This document shows positions 27,002 to 35,582 of a DNA stretch of 64,000 nt, in pieces. This stretch comes from Paludibacterium yongneupense DSM 18731. GTDB taxonomy: Bacteria; Pseudomonadota; Gammaproteobacteria; Burkholderiales; Chromobacteriaceae. The position numbers and the translations under genes were made by a program. The notes beneath the pieces were generated by a model. The model was given only the letters and a program-made list of their open reading frames with translations. It was not told the origin of the DNA and made no database searches. Every line of letters begins with the position of its first letter. Positions within the stretch are counted from its first letter, which is position 1. The stretch lies in NCBI RefSeq assembly GCF_000422925.1, contig NZ_AUGZ01000004.1:124001-188000 (forward strand), given 5' to 3'.

Positions 27002-27877
27002 ATGACGGCACGCGACGTGGCGCAGGCTCTGGCCATCGTGCTGATCTGGGGCGTCAATTTCGCCGTCATCAAGTGGGGCGTGCACGGGGTGCCGCCGTTG
27101 CTGCTGGGGGCGCTGCGCTTTGGCACGCTGGCGGCGGTCGCGGTCTGGTTCGTCCCGCGGCCGGCCCTGCCCTGGCGCTGGCTGATCGCCTATGCGCTGA
27201 CCGTGGCGGTCGGACAGTTCGGCTTTCTGTTTTGTGCGATCAAATTCGGCATGCCGGCCGGTCTCGCCTCGGTGGTGCTGCAGGCTCAGGTGTTCTTTAC
27301 GCTCGTGCTCGGACGCTGGCTGGCGCGCGAGCATTGGCGGCGCGAGCAGCTGTTCGGGCTCGTTCTCGCGCTCGCCGGGCTCTTCCTGATCGGCATCGCT
27401 CACGGCTCGGCCATGAGTGTGGCTGGTTTTGTCCTGACGCTGCTGGCTGCGCTGAGCTGGGGGGCTTCCAATATCGTGGTGCGCCTGATCGGTGCGGCCG
27501 GCCATCGCATCGAGCCGGTCGGACTCGTGGTCTGGTCGTCCCTGATTCCACCTTTGCCTTTCCTGCTGCTGTCCTGGTGGCTGGAGGGGTATGACGCTGA
27601 TCTGGAGGCCTTGCGGCATTTTTCTGTCGGCATGCTCCTGGTCGTGCTCTACCTGGCCTTTGCCGCCTCGCTGCTCGGTTATGGCCTGTGGAGCCGCTTG
27701 CTGTCGCGGTTCCCGGCCAATCGTGTCGCACCCTTTTCGCTATTGGTCCCCGTGATCGGTCTGTTGACCGCCTGGGGACTGCTGGGCGAGCAGTTGACTG
27801 TCCTGCAGGCGTCGGGCAGCGTCTGCCTGCTGGCAGCCTTGCTGGTCAATACGCTCTCTTCCCTGCGGCGCGGCTGA
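27002..27877 (+). CDS. EamA-family (DMT superfamily) transporter
   Basis: A 291-residue inner-membrane protein with ten hydrophobic helices in two EamA repeats (about 5-135 and 145-285). The N-terminal LAIVLIWGVNFAVIKWG and the mid-protein LLAALSWGASNIVVR are typical. The similarity is to EamA/YdeD-type exporters of cysteine-pathway metabolites, but substrate assignment is not possible. It probably shares a transcript with gltX. Confidence 0.88.
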   Translation: MTARDVAQALAIVLIWGVNFAVIKWGVHGVPPLLLGALRFGTLAAVAVWFVPRPALPWRWLIAYALTVAVGQFGFLFCAIKFGMPAGLASVVLQAQVFFTLVLGRWLAREHWRREQLFGLVLALAGLFLIGIAHGSAMSVAGFVLTLLAALSWGASNIVVRLIGAAGHRIEPVGLVVWSSLIPPLPFLLLSWWLEGYDADLEALRHFSVGMLLVVLYLAFAASLLGYGLWSRLLSRFPANRVAPFSLLVPVIGLLTAWGLLGEQLTVLQASGSVCLLAALLVNTLSSLRRG

Positions 27878-27957
27878 GAATACCGGCGTCGGTGCGGGAG
27901 TTGACGCCGCCCCACTTCGCTTCCTACCCTTGGCATATCACGTTGAAGGGTGTCCCC

Positions 27958-29154
27958 ATGTTTCCCATGATTCGACTGTCCCGTTGTCTGAGCCTGCTCG
28001 GACTGTGCCTGATGCTGCTGACGGCCCCGTTGTCGGCCGCGACCCTGATTGTCGAAGGGCATGCCGCGCTCGGTGCCGGGACGCGCGCCGCGCGCGAAAG
28101 TGCGATGCAGGATGCGCTGCGCATGGCGGTGCTCAGCCAGGGAGGCGATGGTCGCGTGCCGGCGGGCAAGGTCAAGGTGCTGGACGAGGGCGAGCGCTAC
28201 GGGGTGTATTTTGTCCGTCTGCGCGTTCAGAGCGCGGCGGCGGCGCCCGCGTGCGCGGCGAGCGCCCGCGCGATGCGCCGCCGCGTACTGACGACGTATT
28301 TCCAGGTCGAGCGCCCGGTCGACGCTTCGGATCTGAACGATCTGGCGACGGTCGTGCCGCAGGATCTGGCGCGGCGCTTGCAGCGCTACCCCTCCTTGCG
28401 TGCGATGGCCATGGGCGGAGTGTCGGTGCTGGACGGCGGGGTGCTGCCGGAGTCTGGTGCCGGCATTGATAACGCACGCGAATTGGCGAGCCGCGCCGAC
28501 GCGCAGCTCGTCGTGGCCGGGCGCGTCGTCTCGACCATGATCACGTCGCGCGGCTTGCGCGCCGCCGTGTTCGAGTCGAAAGGCATCCCGGATGCGCGGA
28601 CGGTCTATGACGGGCCCTTTTCCTCCCTGATCGGAGGCGTCCTGCGCCGCACGCCGAACGCGAGGCAGTTTGAGCTCGAACTCTGGATCTACGACGGCTT
28701 CAGCGGTGCGGTGGTGGCCGATGAAAGGCTGGCCGGGCTCGCGCACGGCGATGTCGAGCCGTCGTCGGCTCCGCCGTTTGCATCGGCCGAATTCTGGCAG
28801 ACGGACTACGGGCAGGTGGTTGACGACGTCCTGTTGCGTGCCGAGCACCGCATCGCCGAAGTCGCCGGCTGTGTTGCCTTTGCCGCCCATATCGTGAAGG
28901 TCGATGGCAATCAGGTGACGCTGGATGCGGGGAGCGCCGACGGCCTGGCGGTCGGTGACCACCTGCTCGCCTATCGCCAGGCCGCATTGCCGATGCGGAC
29001 GCTGAATACCGGGTTCAAGCGCGCGGTGGAAGAGGAAGTCGCCGGCGAAATGAAGCTGACCGAGGTGCAGCCAGGGCGCTCGCTGGCGACCCTGGTCGCG
29101 TCCCCGGTGCAGGTCGAGGCTGGCGACTATGCCCGGTTTGTCCCTGCGCCGTGA
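27958..29154 (+). CDS. flgT: FlgT-like flagellar assembly protein, exported
   Basis: A 398-residue protein with a signal peptide (residues 1-~27, ending APLSAA). The following segment, with G-x-A and AARESAMQDALRMAVL, fits the FlgT N-terminal domain. A middle domain contains FELELWIYDGFSGAVVADERL, as in FlgT. The C-terminal barrel has VDGNQVTLDAGSADGLAVGD, a turn pattern shared with FlgT C-domains. FlgT decorates the basal body at the outer membrane. It stands apart from the flagellar block, 4 kb before it, next to eamA and convergent with pbpG. The assignment rests on motif order, not a search. Confidence 0.68.
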   Translation: MFPMIRLSRCLSLLGLCLMLLTAPLSAATLIVEGHAALGAGTRAARESAMQDALRMAVLSQGGDGRVPAGKVKVLDEGERYGVYFVRLRVQSAAAAPACAASARAMRRRVLTTYFQVERPVDASDLNDLATVVPQDLARRLQRYPSLRAMAMGGVSVLDGGVLPESGAGIDNARELASRADAQLVVAGRVVSTMITSRGLRAAVFESKGIPDARTVYDGPFSSLIGGVLRRTPNARQFELELWIYDGFSGAVVADERLAGLAHGDVEPSSAPPFASAEFWQTDYGQVVDDVLLRAEHRIAEVAGCVAFAAHIVKVDGNQVTLDAGSADGLAVGDHLLAYRQAALPMRTLNTGFKRAVEEEVAGEMKLTEVQPGRSLATLVASPVQVEAGDYARFVPAP

Positions 29155-29270
29155 CTGCGCGAATCACTGCGGGCCGAGGCGATTTGAACCGCCGCCGCGA
29201 TGACGGGGCCATGCAGGAGCCACGCGCGGGATGGGCGCCAGTGAGCGGCGGCCCTTATCCGGTGCGGGCG

Positions 29271-29302
29271 AAAAACAAAAAAGCCCAAGCGCATGCTTGG
29301 GC
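29271..29302 (-). terminator. Rho-independent terminator after pbpG
   Basis: A perfect 8-bp stem (GCCCAAGC/GCTTGGGC) with a 4-base loop, followed on the minus strand by a long T-rich run (TTTTTTGTTTTT). On the plus strand it lies between flgT and pbpG, so it could also mark the end of the flgT transcript less efficiently. Confidence 0.88.
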
Positions 29303-29347
29303 CGGAGACGGGGAGGGCGCTGCGGTTCGCGTGCAGCGCCGGGCCTG

Positions 29348-30226
29348 TCAGCTGGCCAGCCAGCTGCCAGGGTGCCCCTCGAGCCAGGTCTTTATCGCAC
29401 GCGCATCGTTGACGCGCGTCGCGTTGCCGCCCGAGTCGAGCAGCACGAAGATCAGCGGCTGCGAGCCGACGGTGGCTTGCATCACCATGCAATGGCCTGC
29501 TTCCTGGATATAGCCGGTCTTTTGCACGGCGATGTCCCACTGTCCCTGACGAACGAGGGCATTGCTGTTCTTGTACTGCAATTCGCGGTTGGCGCGGATC
29601 ATCACCGAATGCTGCTGCGTGGTGGTGAAGGTGCGGATCATCGGGTAGCCTTCCGCGGCCTTGACCATGCGCGCCAGATCGCGTGCCGTCGACGTATTGC
29701 GCATGTCCAGTCCGGTCGGATCGTGGAAAATGGTGTCGTTCATGCCGAGCGCGCGTGCTTTGCGGTTCATTTTTTCCACGAAAGCGGCGGTGCCGCCGGG
29801 AATGGAGCGCGCAAGGGCGGCGGCGGCGCGGTTTTCCGACGACATCAGGGCCAGCAGCAGCAATTCGCGGCGCGGCAGAGTGGTGCCTATTGCCAGGCGC
29901 GAGTGCGAGTTCTTCAACCGGTCGATCTCGGCATCGGTGATGGTGACCGGCTCATCCAGCGCAACGCCAGAGTCCAGCAGCACCATGGCTGTCATCAGCT
30001 TGCTGATCGAGGCGATCGGCATTCTCTCGTCGATGTTTTTCTGGTAGATCGGGTCGCCGTTGACGCCGTTGAGAATCAGCACGGAGTGCGAGTAGAGACG
30101 GGGAACGGCATGGCCGGACATCTGCGCGGCGACTTTGACGTTGTGGGCCGCGACGACGGACGGACCTGCCCATGCGGGCAAGGCGAGTGCGAAGGCAACC
30201 ATCAAACCAGAAATTTTCCTCAACAT
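29348..30226 (-). CDS. pbpG: D-alanyl-D-alanine endopeptidase (penicillin-binding protein 7)
   Basis: A periplasmic serine peptidase that cleaves D-Ala-mDAP cross-links in peptidoglycan. From the start at 30226 (292 residues) it has a signal peptide ending ALPAWA. The three penicillin-binding motifs are S73-I-S-K76, S130-E-N132 and K236-T-G238. A candidate promoter lies 32 bases upstream and a terminator follows, so it is probably monocistronic. Confidence 0.94.
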   Translation of the reverse strand: MLRKISGLMVAFALALPAWAGPSVVAAHNVKVAAQMSGHAVPRLYSHSVLILNGVNGDPIYQKNIDERMPIASISKLMTAMVLLDSGVALDEPVTITDAEIDRLKNSHSRLAIGTTLPRRELLLLALMSSENRAAAALARSIPGGTAAFVEKMNRKARALGMNDTIFHDPTGLDMRNTSTARDLARMVKAAEGYPMIRTFTTTQQHSVMIRANRELQYKNSNALVRQGQWDIAVQKTGYIQEAGHCMVMQATVGSQPLIFVLLDSGGNATRVNDARAIKTWLEGHPGSWLAS

Positions 30227-30257
30227 TGCGAACCTGTTCCTGTTACTGACGTGGGTA

Positions 30258-30286
30258 ATTAAACTGATAAGTCGTATTTTAAACAA
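30258..30286 (-). promoter_or_regulatory. Candidate sigma-70 promoter for pbpG
   Basis: On the minus strand TTGTTT (-35), a 17-base spacer and TTTAAT (-10, five of six). The surrounding sequence is A+T-rich and sits just before the pbpG start. The rest of the 285-base gap to uvrB holds no gene; I found no CTGT-N8-ACAG LexA box in it. Confidence 0.5.
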
Positions 30287-30511
30287 CCTTGGGCCGAGGT
30301 GAACCTTTTCTTTTCCTAAGAAATGCTACAACAGCCGTTCTCTTGCGATTTTGACGCATTTTTACCCTTGCGTCGGGCGCAAATCCGCTCGCCGCGAGCA
30401 AATAACCCGGGTCGCTGCCGGACGCCGGACGCCGCGGCGGCGAATAAGGTTAAGTCCGAGGGGCGCTTGGAGTAAACTGATGGGTCCCTATCCGCTGTCG
30501 AGAGTGCATCC

Positions 30512-32524
30512 ATGCTAATGACCTTTCCGGGCAGTCCCTTTCGTCTGAACCAGCCGTTCCAGCCCGCCGGCGACCAGCCCGCCGCGATCGAGCACCTGGT
30601 CGAAGGCCTGGACGACGGCCTGTCGTTTCAGACGTTGCTGGGCGTAACGGGTTCCGGAAAAACCTTCACCATGGCCAATGTCATCGCCCGCACGGGGCGC
30701 CCGGCCATCATCATGGCGCATAACAAGACGCTGGCGGCCCAGCTTTACTCCGAGATGCGCGAGTTCTTTCCGGAGAACGCGGTCGAATATTTCGTGTCGT
30801 ATTACGATTACTACCAGCCGGAAGCCTATGTGCCGAGCCGGGATCTGTTCATCGAGAAGGATTCCAGCATCAACGAGCATATCGAGCAGATGCGGCTGTC
30901 GGCAACCAAGTCCATTCTCGAACGGCCCGATTGCGTGATCGTGGCCACGGTTTCGGCCATTTACGGCATCGGCGACCCGACCGAATATCATCAGATGATC
31001 CTGCATCTGAAAGAAGGCGAGAAGATGCCGCAGCGCGATATCATCGCGCGCCTGGTGGCGATGCAATACGACCGCGCCGACGTCGATTTCGCGCGCGCGA
31101 CCTTCCGCGTACGCGGCGACGTCATCGATATCTATCCGGCCGAAAGCGCCGAACTGGCTGTGCGCATCTCGATGTTCGACGATGAAATCGAGTCCCTGTC
31201 CATGTTCGATCCGTTGACCGGCGCGGCGCGTCACCGCGTCGGGCGCTTCACGGTTTTCCCCGGCAGCCATTATGTGACGCCGCGCGATACGGTGCTGCGC
31301 GCCTGCGAGCGCATCAAGAACGAGCTGACCAGCCGCGTCGAGTTTTATCAGCGCGAAGGCAAGCTGGTCGAAGCGCAGCGCATCGAACAGCGCACCCGCT
31401 TCGATCTGGAAATGCTATACGAAATGGGCTTCTGCAAAGGCATCGAAAATTATTCGCGCCTGTTTTCGGGCCGCCCGGAGGGGGCCGCGCCGCCGACCCT
31501 GATCGATTACCTGCCGAAGAACGCCCTGATGTTCATCGACGAGTCGCATGTGACGATCCCGCAGGTGGGCGGCATGTACCGCGGCGACCGCGCGCGCAAG
31601 GTCAATCTGGTCGACTACGGCTTCAGGCTGCCATCGGCGGTGGATAACCGGCCGCTGATGTTCGAGGAGTTCGAGCGTCTGATGCCGCAGACCATCTTTG
31701 TATCGGCCACCCCATCCGACTATGAAGCCGCGCATGCGGGGCAGGTGGTCGAGCAGGTGGTGCGCCCGACCGGCCTGGTCGACCCCGAGATCGAAGTGCG
31801 CCCGGTCGGCAGCCAGGTCGACGACTTGTTGTCCGAGATACGCCTGCGCAGCGAACGCAACGAACGCGTGCTGGTCACGACGCTGACCAAGCGCATGGCC
31901 GAGCAGTTGACCGATTACTACAGCGAACACGGGGTCAAAGTGCGCTATCTGCACTCGGACATCGATACGGTAGAGCGGGTGGAGATCATCCGGGATCTGC
32001 GCCTCGGCATGTTCGATGTGCTTGTCGGCATCAATCTGCTGCGCGAAGGGCTGGACATCCCCGAGGTCTCGCTGGTGGGCATCCTCGATGCCGACAAGGA
32101 AGGTTTTCTGCGCTCGGACCGCTCCTTGATCCAGACCATAGGCCGTGCGGCGCGCAATCTGCACGGCCGCGCCATCCTGTACGCCGATCGGATCACGCCC
32201 TCCATGCAGCGCGCGATGGATGAGACCGGGCGTCGCCGGACCAAGCAGTTGGCGTTCAACGAACAACACGGTATTGTTCCGGTCGGGATTAATAAAAAGA
32301 TCAAAGATCTGATCGACGGCGTGTACGACGTCGAGTCGGAACGCAAGAAGCTGGTCGACGAAGCGCGCGTGGCGATGATGGACGAAAAATCGCTGGCGCG
32401 CGAAATCAAGCGGCTCGAAAAAGAAATGCAGGAAGCGGCGCGCAACCTTGAATTCGAGCGCGCTGCGCAACTGCGCGACGAGTTGAAGGCATTCAAGGAA
32501 AAAGCCTGGATCAACGAATTGTGA
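30512..32524 (+). CDS. uvrB: Excinuclease ABC subunit B
   Basis: The damage-verifying DNA helicase-like subunit of nucleotide excision repair, 670 residues (normal ~670). The Walker A is GVTGSGKTF, the beta-hairpin region [20 protein letters not shown], the helicase DEAD-like box [11 protein letters not shown], and the C-terminal UVR domain ([20 protein letters not shown]) binds UvrC. The ATG at 30512 is used; another in-frame ATG lies two codons in. A phosphatase gene follows 13 bases later. Confidence 0.97.
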   Translation: MLMTFPGSPFRLNQPFQPAGDQPAAIEHLVEGLDDGLSFQTLLGVTGSGKTFTMANVIARTGRPAIIMAHNKTLAAQLYSEMREFFPENAVEYFVSYYDYYQPEAYVPSRDLFIEKDSSINEHIEQMRLSATKSILERPDCVIVATVSAIYGIGDPTEYHQMILHLKEGEKMPQRDIIARLVAMQYDRADVDFARATFRVRGDVIDIYPAESAELAVRISMFDDEIESLSMFDPLTGAARHRVGRFTVFPGSHYVTPRDTVLRACERIKNELTSRVEFYQREGKLVEAQRIEQRTRFDLEMLYEMGFCKGIENYSRLFSGRPEGAAPPTLIDYLPKNALMFIDESHVTIPQVGGMYRGDRARKVNLVDYGFRLPSAVDNRPLMFEEFERLMPQTIFVSATPSDYEAAHAGQVVEQVVRPTGLVDPEIEVRPVGSQVDDLLSEIRLRSERNERVLVTTLTKRMAEQLTDYYSEHGVKVRYLHSDIDTVERVEIIRDLRLGMFDVLVGINLLREGLDIPEVSLVGILDADKEGFLRSDRSLIQTIGRAARNLHGRAILYADRITPSMQRAMDETGRRRTKQLAFNEQHGIVPVGINKKIKDLIDGVYDVESERKKLVDEARVAMMDEKSLAREIKRLEKEMQEAARNLEFERAAQLRDELKAFKEKAWINEL

Positions 32525-32537
32525 AAGACGGAGAGGC

Positions 32538-33020
32538 ATGAACGGAAAGGCCAAGCTCGAAATCCTGTTTGTCTGCCACGGCAATATCTGTCGTTCGCCG
32601 ACGGCCGAAGCGGTGATGCGCGCCCGTCTGGAAGAGGCCGGCTTGTCCGCCAGGGCCCGGGTCGATTCTGCCGGCACTCACGACTACCATGTGGGTGAAG
32701 CCCCCGATCCGCGCGCCTGCCGCGCAGCGCAGGCGCGCGGTTACGATATGTCGCGTCTGCGTGCACGCCAGGTCGAGGCGAGCGATTTCGAGCGTTTCGA
32801 TCTTGTGCTGGCCGCCGACCGCAACAATCTGGCTTTTTTGCAGCGCCGCTGTCCGGCCGCCTATCGCCACAAGCTGGCGCTGATTCTCGATACCCTGCCG
32901 CCGCCGGGGCTGGAAGTGCCCGATCCCTATTACGGCGGCGCATCGGGTTTCGACCGGGTGCTGGACATGATAGAGGCGGCTTGCGACGGCTGGATCGTGC
33001 GCCTGTTCGGGGGGGAGTGA
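32538..33020 (+). CDS. Low-molecular-weight protein tyrosine phosphatase
   Basis: A 160-residue cytoplasmic phosphatase. The catalytic P-loop is CX5R: Cys13-HGNIC-Arg19 followed by Ser20. The general acid is Asp129 in the DPYYGG motif. The length and motif spacing match housekeeping LMW-PTPs rather than the exopolysaccharide-type Wzb, and no Wzc-like kinase is adjacent. It is close behind uvrB and likely co-transcribed. Some family members dephosphorylate phosphoarginine; that cannot be told here. Confidence 0.92.
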   Translation: MNGKAKLEILFVCHGNICRSPTAEAVMRARLEEAGLSARARVDSAGTHDYHVGEAPDPRACRAAQARGYDMSRLRARQVEASDFERFDLVLAADRNNLAFLQRRCPAAYRHKLALILDTLPPPGLEVPDPYYGGASGFDRVLDMIEAACDGWIVRLFGGE

Positions 33021-33074
33021 AACCGCCCTGCTAGCTTAAGCTACGGTTTTGTTGTATTCAGGTTAAAATAACGC

Positions 33075-33092
33075 AACAGGCAACGGCCTGTT
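33075..33092 (+). other. Perfect inverted repeat in the cheB leader
   Basis: AACAGGC and its complement GCCTGTT around a 4-base loop, about 28 bases before the cheB ATG. It has no T-run, so it is not an intrinsic terminator. It could be an RNA hairpin in the leader or a protein site. Confidence 0.4.
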
Positions 33093-33120
33093 CATCGGTT
33101 CAGCTGGGGGAAACACTGTT

Positions 33121-33807
33121 ATGCCTTCGTCAGGTAAGACGCACTTACCCATTGAGGTTGCGCCAAGCCTGAGCGCCGACGTCATTCTGCCCTTGCGCCC
33201 ATCGCGTCAGCCCTTGTCGCGCCAGACCGTCATCGTGATCGGCTCGTCGACCGGCGGGACCGAGGCCTTGCGCCACGTTCTGTCCGCATTGCCCCTGCAT
33301 ATGCCGCCCATTCTCATCGCTCAGCACATGCCCGAGATGTTCACGCGCTCGTTCGCGACGCGGCTCGATTCCCTGAGCAAGCTCGCTGTGCACGAGGCCG
33401 AAAACGGCGAGAAGCTGCAGGATGGCACGGTGTACATCGCGCCCGGCCATTCCCATCTCATGATCCGCCCGGCGCAGGGCGTCGGTTTCGTTACCGAATT
33501 GAGCCGTGGCGATGCGGTCAATCGCCATCGCCCCTCGGTCGACGTCTTGTTCCGTTCTGCCGCCAATGTCGCCGGCCGCAATGCCATCGGCGTATTGCTG
33601 ACCGGCATGGGGCGCGACGGCGCAAACGGTTTGTTAGAGATGCGGCAGGCCGGCGCCTATAATATCGCGCAGGACGAGGCGAGCTGTGTCGTGTTCGGCA
33701 TGCCCAAGGAGGCGATCGCCCTCGGGGCGGCGCACGAGATACTTCCTTTGCAATCGATCGCCAATCGACTGGTGGCCCTGGCGTCTCAGCGCCAGGCCTC
33801 GGTCTAG
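33121..33807 (+). CDS. cheB: CheB-type methylesterase domain protein without a receiver domain
   Basis: A 228-residue protein consisting of a ~35-residue lead and a CheB methylesterase domain. The catalytic residues are Ser43 (GSSTGG), His69 (QHMP) and Asp166 (GMGRDGA). CheB demethylates or deamidates chemoreceptors, but the N-terminal phospho-receiver that normally controls it is absent, as is any cheR nearby. It directly precedes a sigma-54 activator whose own receiver domain could in principle stand in; that is speculation. Stand-alone forms are known but the position at the head of the flagellar block is notable. Confidence 0.85.
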   Translation: MPSSGKTHLPIEVAPSLSADVILPLRPSRQPLSRQTVIVIGSSTGGTEALRHVLSALPLHMPPILIAQHMPEMFTRSFATRLDSLSKLAVHEAENGEKLQDGTVYIAPGHSHLMIRPAQGVGFVTELSRGDAVNRHRPSVDVLFRSAANVAGRNAIGVLLTGMGRDGANGLLEMRQAGAYNIAQDEASCVVFGMPKEAIALGAAHEILPLQSIANRLVALASQRQASV

Positions 33808-33822
33808 AAACACGGAATATCG

Positions 33823-35163
33823 ATGAAGTTTTTGCCTGTACTGGTCGTCGAAGACGACGCCGATTTGCGCGAGGCCATTGTCGATACGCTGGCCCTGGCC
33901 GGTTATGAATCGATTTCCGCCGGCGATGGCGGCGAGGCGCTGGAACGTCTGAAAAAGACGCCGGTCGGCTTGATCATCTCCGATGCGCAGATGGAGCCTA
34001 TGGATGGCTATGCGCTGTTCGCCGAGGTCAAGCGCCAGTATCCGGGCGTTCCCTTCATCCTGATGACGGCGCATGGCGTGATCGAGCGCGCGATCGACCT
34101 GCTGCGCGCCGGGGCCACGCATTACCTGCTCAAACCGTTCGAACCGCCGAGCCTGATCGCCGAGGTCGAGAAGCATCTGCTCGGCCTGCCCGAGCCGGAT
34201 GGCGACGAGGTCGTGGCGGAGTCGCCGGCGATGCGGCAGTTGTTTGCGCTGGCCGGCCGGGTCGCCCAGAGCGATGCCACGGTGCTGATTTCCGGTCCGA
34301 GCGGCGCGGGCAAAGAAGTGCTGGCGCGCTATATTCATCGCTACTCGCGCCGTGCCGCAGGGCCCTTTGTCGCCGTCAACTGCGCGGCGATTCCGGATAG
34401 CCTGCTCGAGTCGACGCTGTTCGGGCACGAGAAGGGGGCTTTTACCGGCGCCAGCCAGGCCATGGCCGGCAAGTTCGAGCAAGCGCAGGGCGGCAGCCTG
34501 CTGCTCGACGAAATTACCGAAATGCCGCTGGCCCTGCAGGCCAAATTGTTGCGGGTGCTGCAGGAGCGCGAGCTGGAGCGGGTCGGGGGGGCGCGGACGA
34601 TCCGGCTCGACATCCGGGTGCTGGCGACGTCCAATCGCGATATCCAGGCCGAAGTCGACGCCGGCCGTTTCCGCGAGGATCTGTATTTCCGGCTCAATGT
34701 CTTCCCGCTCGCAATACCGGCCCTGGCGGCCCGGCGCGAGGATATCCTGCCCTTGGCACGACGTGTGCTTAAAAGGTACGCTGAGGCCGCCGGACGAAGC
34801 GCGCTGACCCTGTCAGCCGACGCGGAGCGTCATTTGACGGCCTATAGTTGGGAGGGTAACATCCGCGAACTGGAAAATGTCATGCAGCGGGCGGTCATTC
34901 TTGCCGCCGGGGCGGAAATTCTTGCCGCCGATTTGCTGTTGCCGGACGTTTTCGGTGCCGCGGAACTGCCTGCCCGAACGCTGGCGGCGAGTTGCGACGA
35001 GCCGCCCGATGCGGATATGAAAACGCTGGAAAAGCGACATATTCTGGAAACCTTGACGACGGTTGGCGGCGTCAAGAAACTGGCGGCCGAAAAACTCGGC
35101 ATCAGCGAACGCACTTTGCGCTATAAATTGCAGCGCTACCGTGACGAAGACGCCGATGCCTGA
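33823..35163 (+). CDS. flrC: Sigma-54-dependent response regulator of flagellar genes (FlrC/FleR type)
   Basis: A 446-residue NtrC-like activator: receiver domain (about 4-120, phospho-acceptor Asp54 in LIISDAQM), AAA+ domain (about 130-365) with Walker A GPSGAGKE, the sigma-54-contacting GAFTGA loop and Walker B LLLDEI, and a C-terminal Fis-type helix-turn-helix (about 395-445). Its place at the head of fliE-fliR matches FlrC/FleR of other polarly flagellated proteobacteria. The partner kinase FlrB/FleS, normally adjacent, is not in this window; cheB occupies the upstream position. A good sigma-54 promoter before fliK is a likely target. Confidence 0.88.
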   Translation: MKFLPVLVVEDDADLREAIVDTLALAGYESISAGDGGEALERLKKTPVGLIISDAQMEPMDGYALFAEVKRQYPGVPFILMTAHGVIERAIDLLRAGATHYLLKPFEPPSLIAEVEKHLLGLPEPDGDEVVAESPAMRQLFALAGRVAQSDATVLISGPSGAGKEVLARYIHRYSRRAAGPFVAVNCAAIPDSLLESTLFGHEKGAFTGASQAMAGKFEQAQGGSLLLDEITEMPLALQAKLLRVLQERELERVGGARTIRLDIRVLATSNRDIQAEVDAGRFREDLYFRLNVFPLAIPALAARREDILPLARRVLKRYAEAAGRSALTLSADAERHLTAYSWEGNIRELENVMQRAVILAAGAEILAADLLLPDVFGAAELPARTLAASCDEPPDADMKTLEKRHILETLTTVGGVKKLAAEKLGISERTLRYKLQRYRDEDADA

Positions 35164-35183
35164 GCCGGCACGATGGAGTAACC

Positions 35184-35528
35184 ATGGCTACGCAAGGCAT
35201 TAACCAGACGCAAGGCATTGACCAGCTGTTGGGCGAGTTGCGCTCGGCTTCGGCTCTCGCCGCGGGCAAGGCTGCACCCGCCCAGAGTGCCGATGCGGCC
35301 GGCGAAGTCGATTTCGGTTCCGTGCTCAAGTCGACCCTCGAGCAGGTCAACTCGGCGCAGCAGACTTCGCAGGAAATGCAGCAGCAGTTCGAACTGGGAC
35401 AGAATGGGGTCAACCTGCAGGATGTTATGGTATCGTTGCAGAAAGCCAGTTTGTCATTCCAGACCATGCAGCAGGCGCGGAACAAGCTGGTTTCTGCCTA
35501 TCAGGAAATCATGAACACCCAGGTCTAG
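35184..35528 (+). CDS. fliE: Flagellar hook-basal body complex protein FliE
   Basis: A 114-residue rod-junction protein linking the MS ring (FliF) to the rod. The C-terminal region with GVNLQDVMVSLQKASLSFQ and the end ARNKLVSAYQEIMNTQV is diagnostic. A GGAG site precedes the ATG. It follows flrC by 20 bases; I see no sigma-54 box in that gap, so it may be transcribed from upstream. Confidence 0.95.
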   Translation: MATQGINQTQGIDQLLGELRSASALAAGKAAPAQSADAAGEVDFGSVLKSTLEQVNSAQQTSQEMQQQFELGQNGVNLQDVMVSLQKASLSFQTMQQARNKLVSAYQEIMNTQV

Positions 35529-35582
35529 CCTGTCTTGTCGCTAAAGCCGACAGCGGTTAGAACCGAAAGCTAAAACCACTGT

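Noticed and set aside
30227-30511. LexA (SOS) box upstream of uvrB
   Set aside because: No CTGT-N8-ACAG or similar palindrome found in the gap.
33059-33078. GG-N10-GC before cheB as a sigma-54 promoter
   Set aside because: Only the two dinucleotides match; the conserved bases around them (TGGCA and TTGC) do not.
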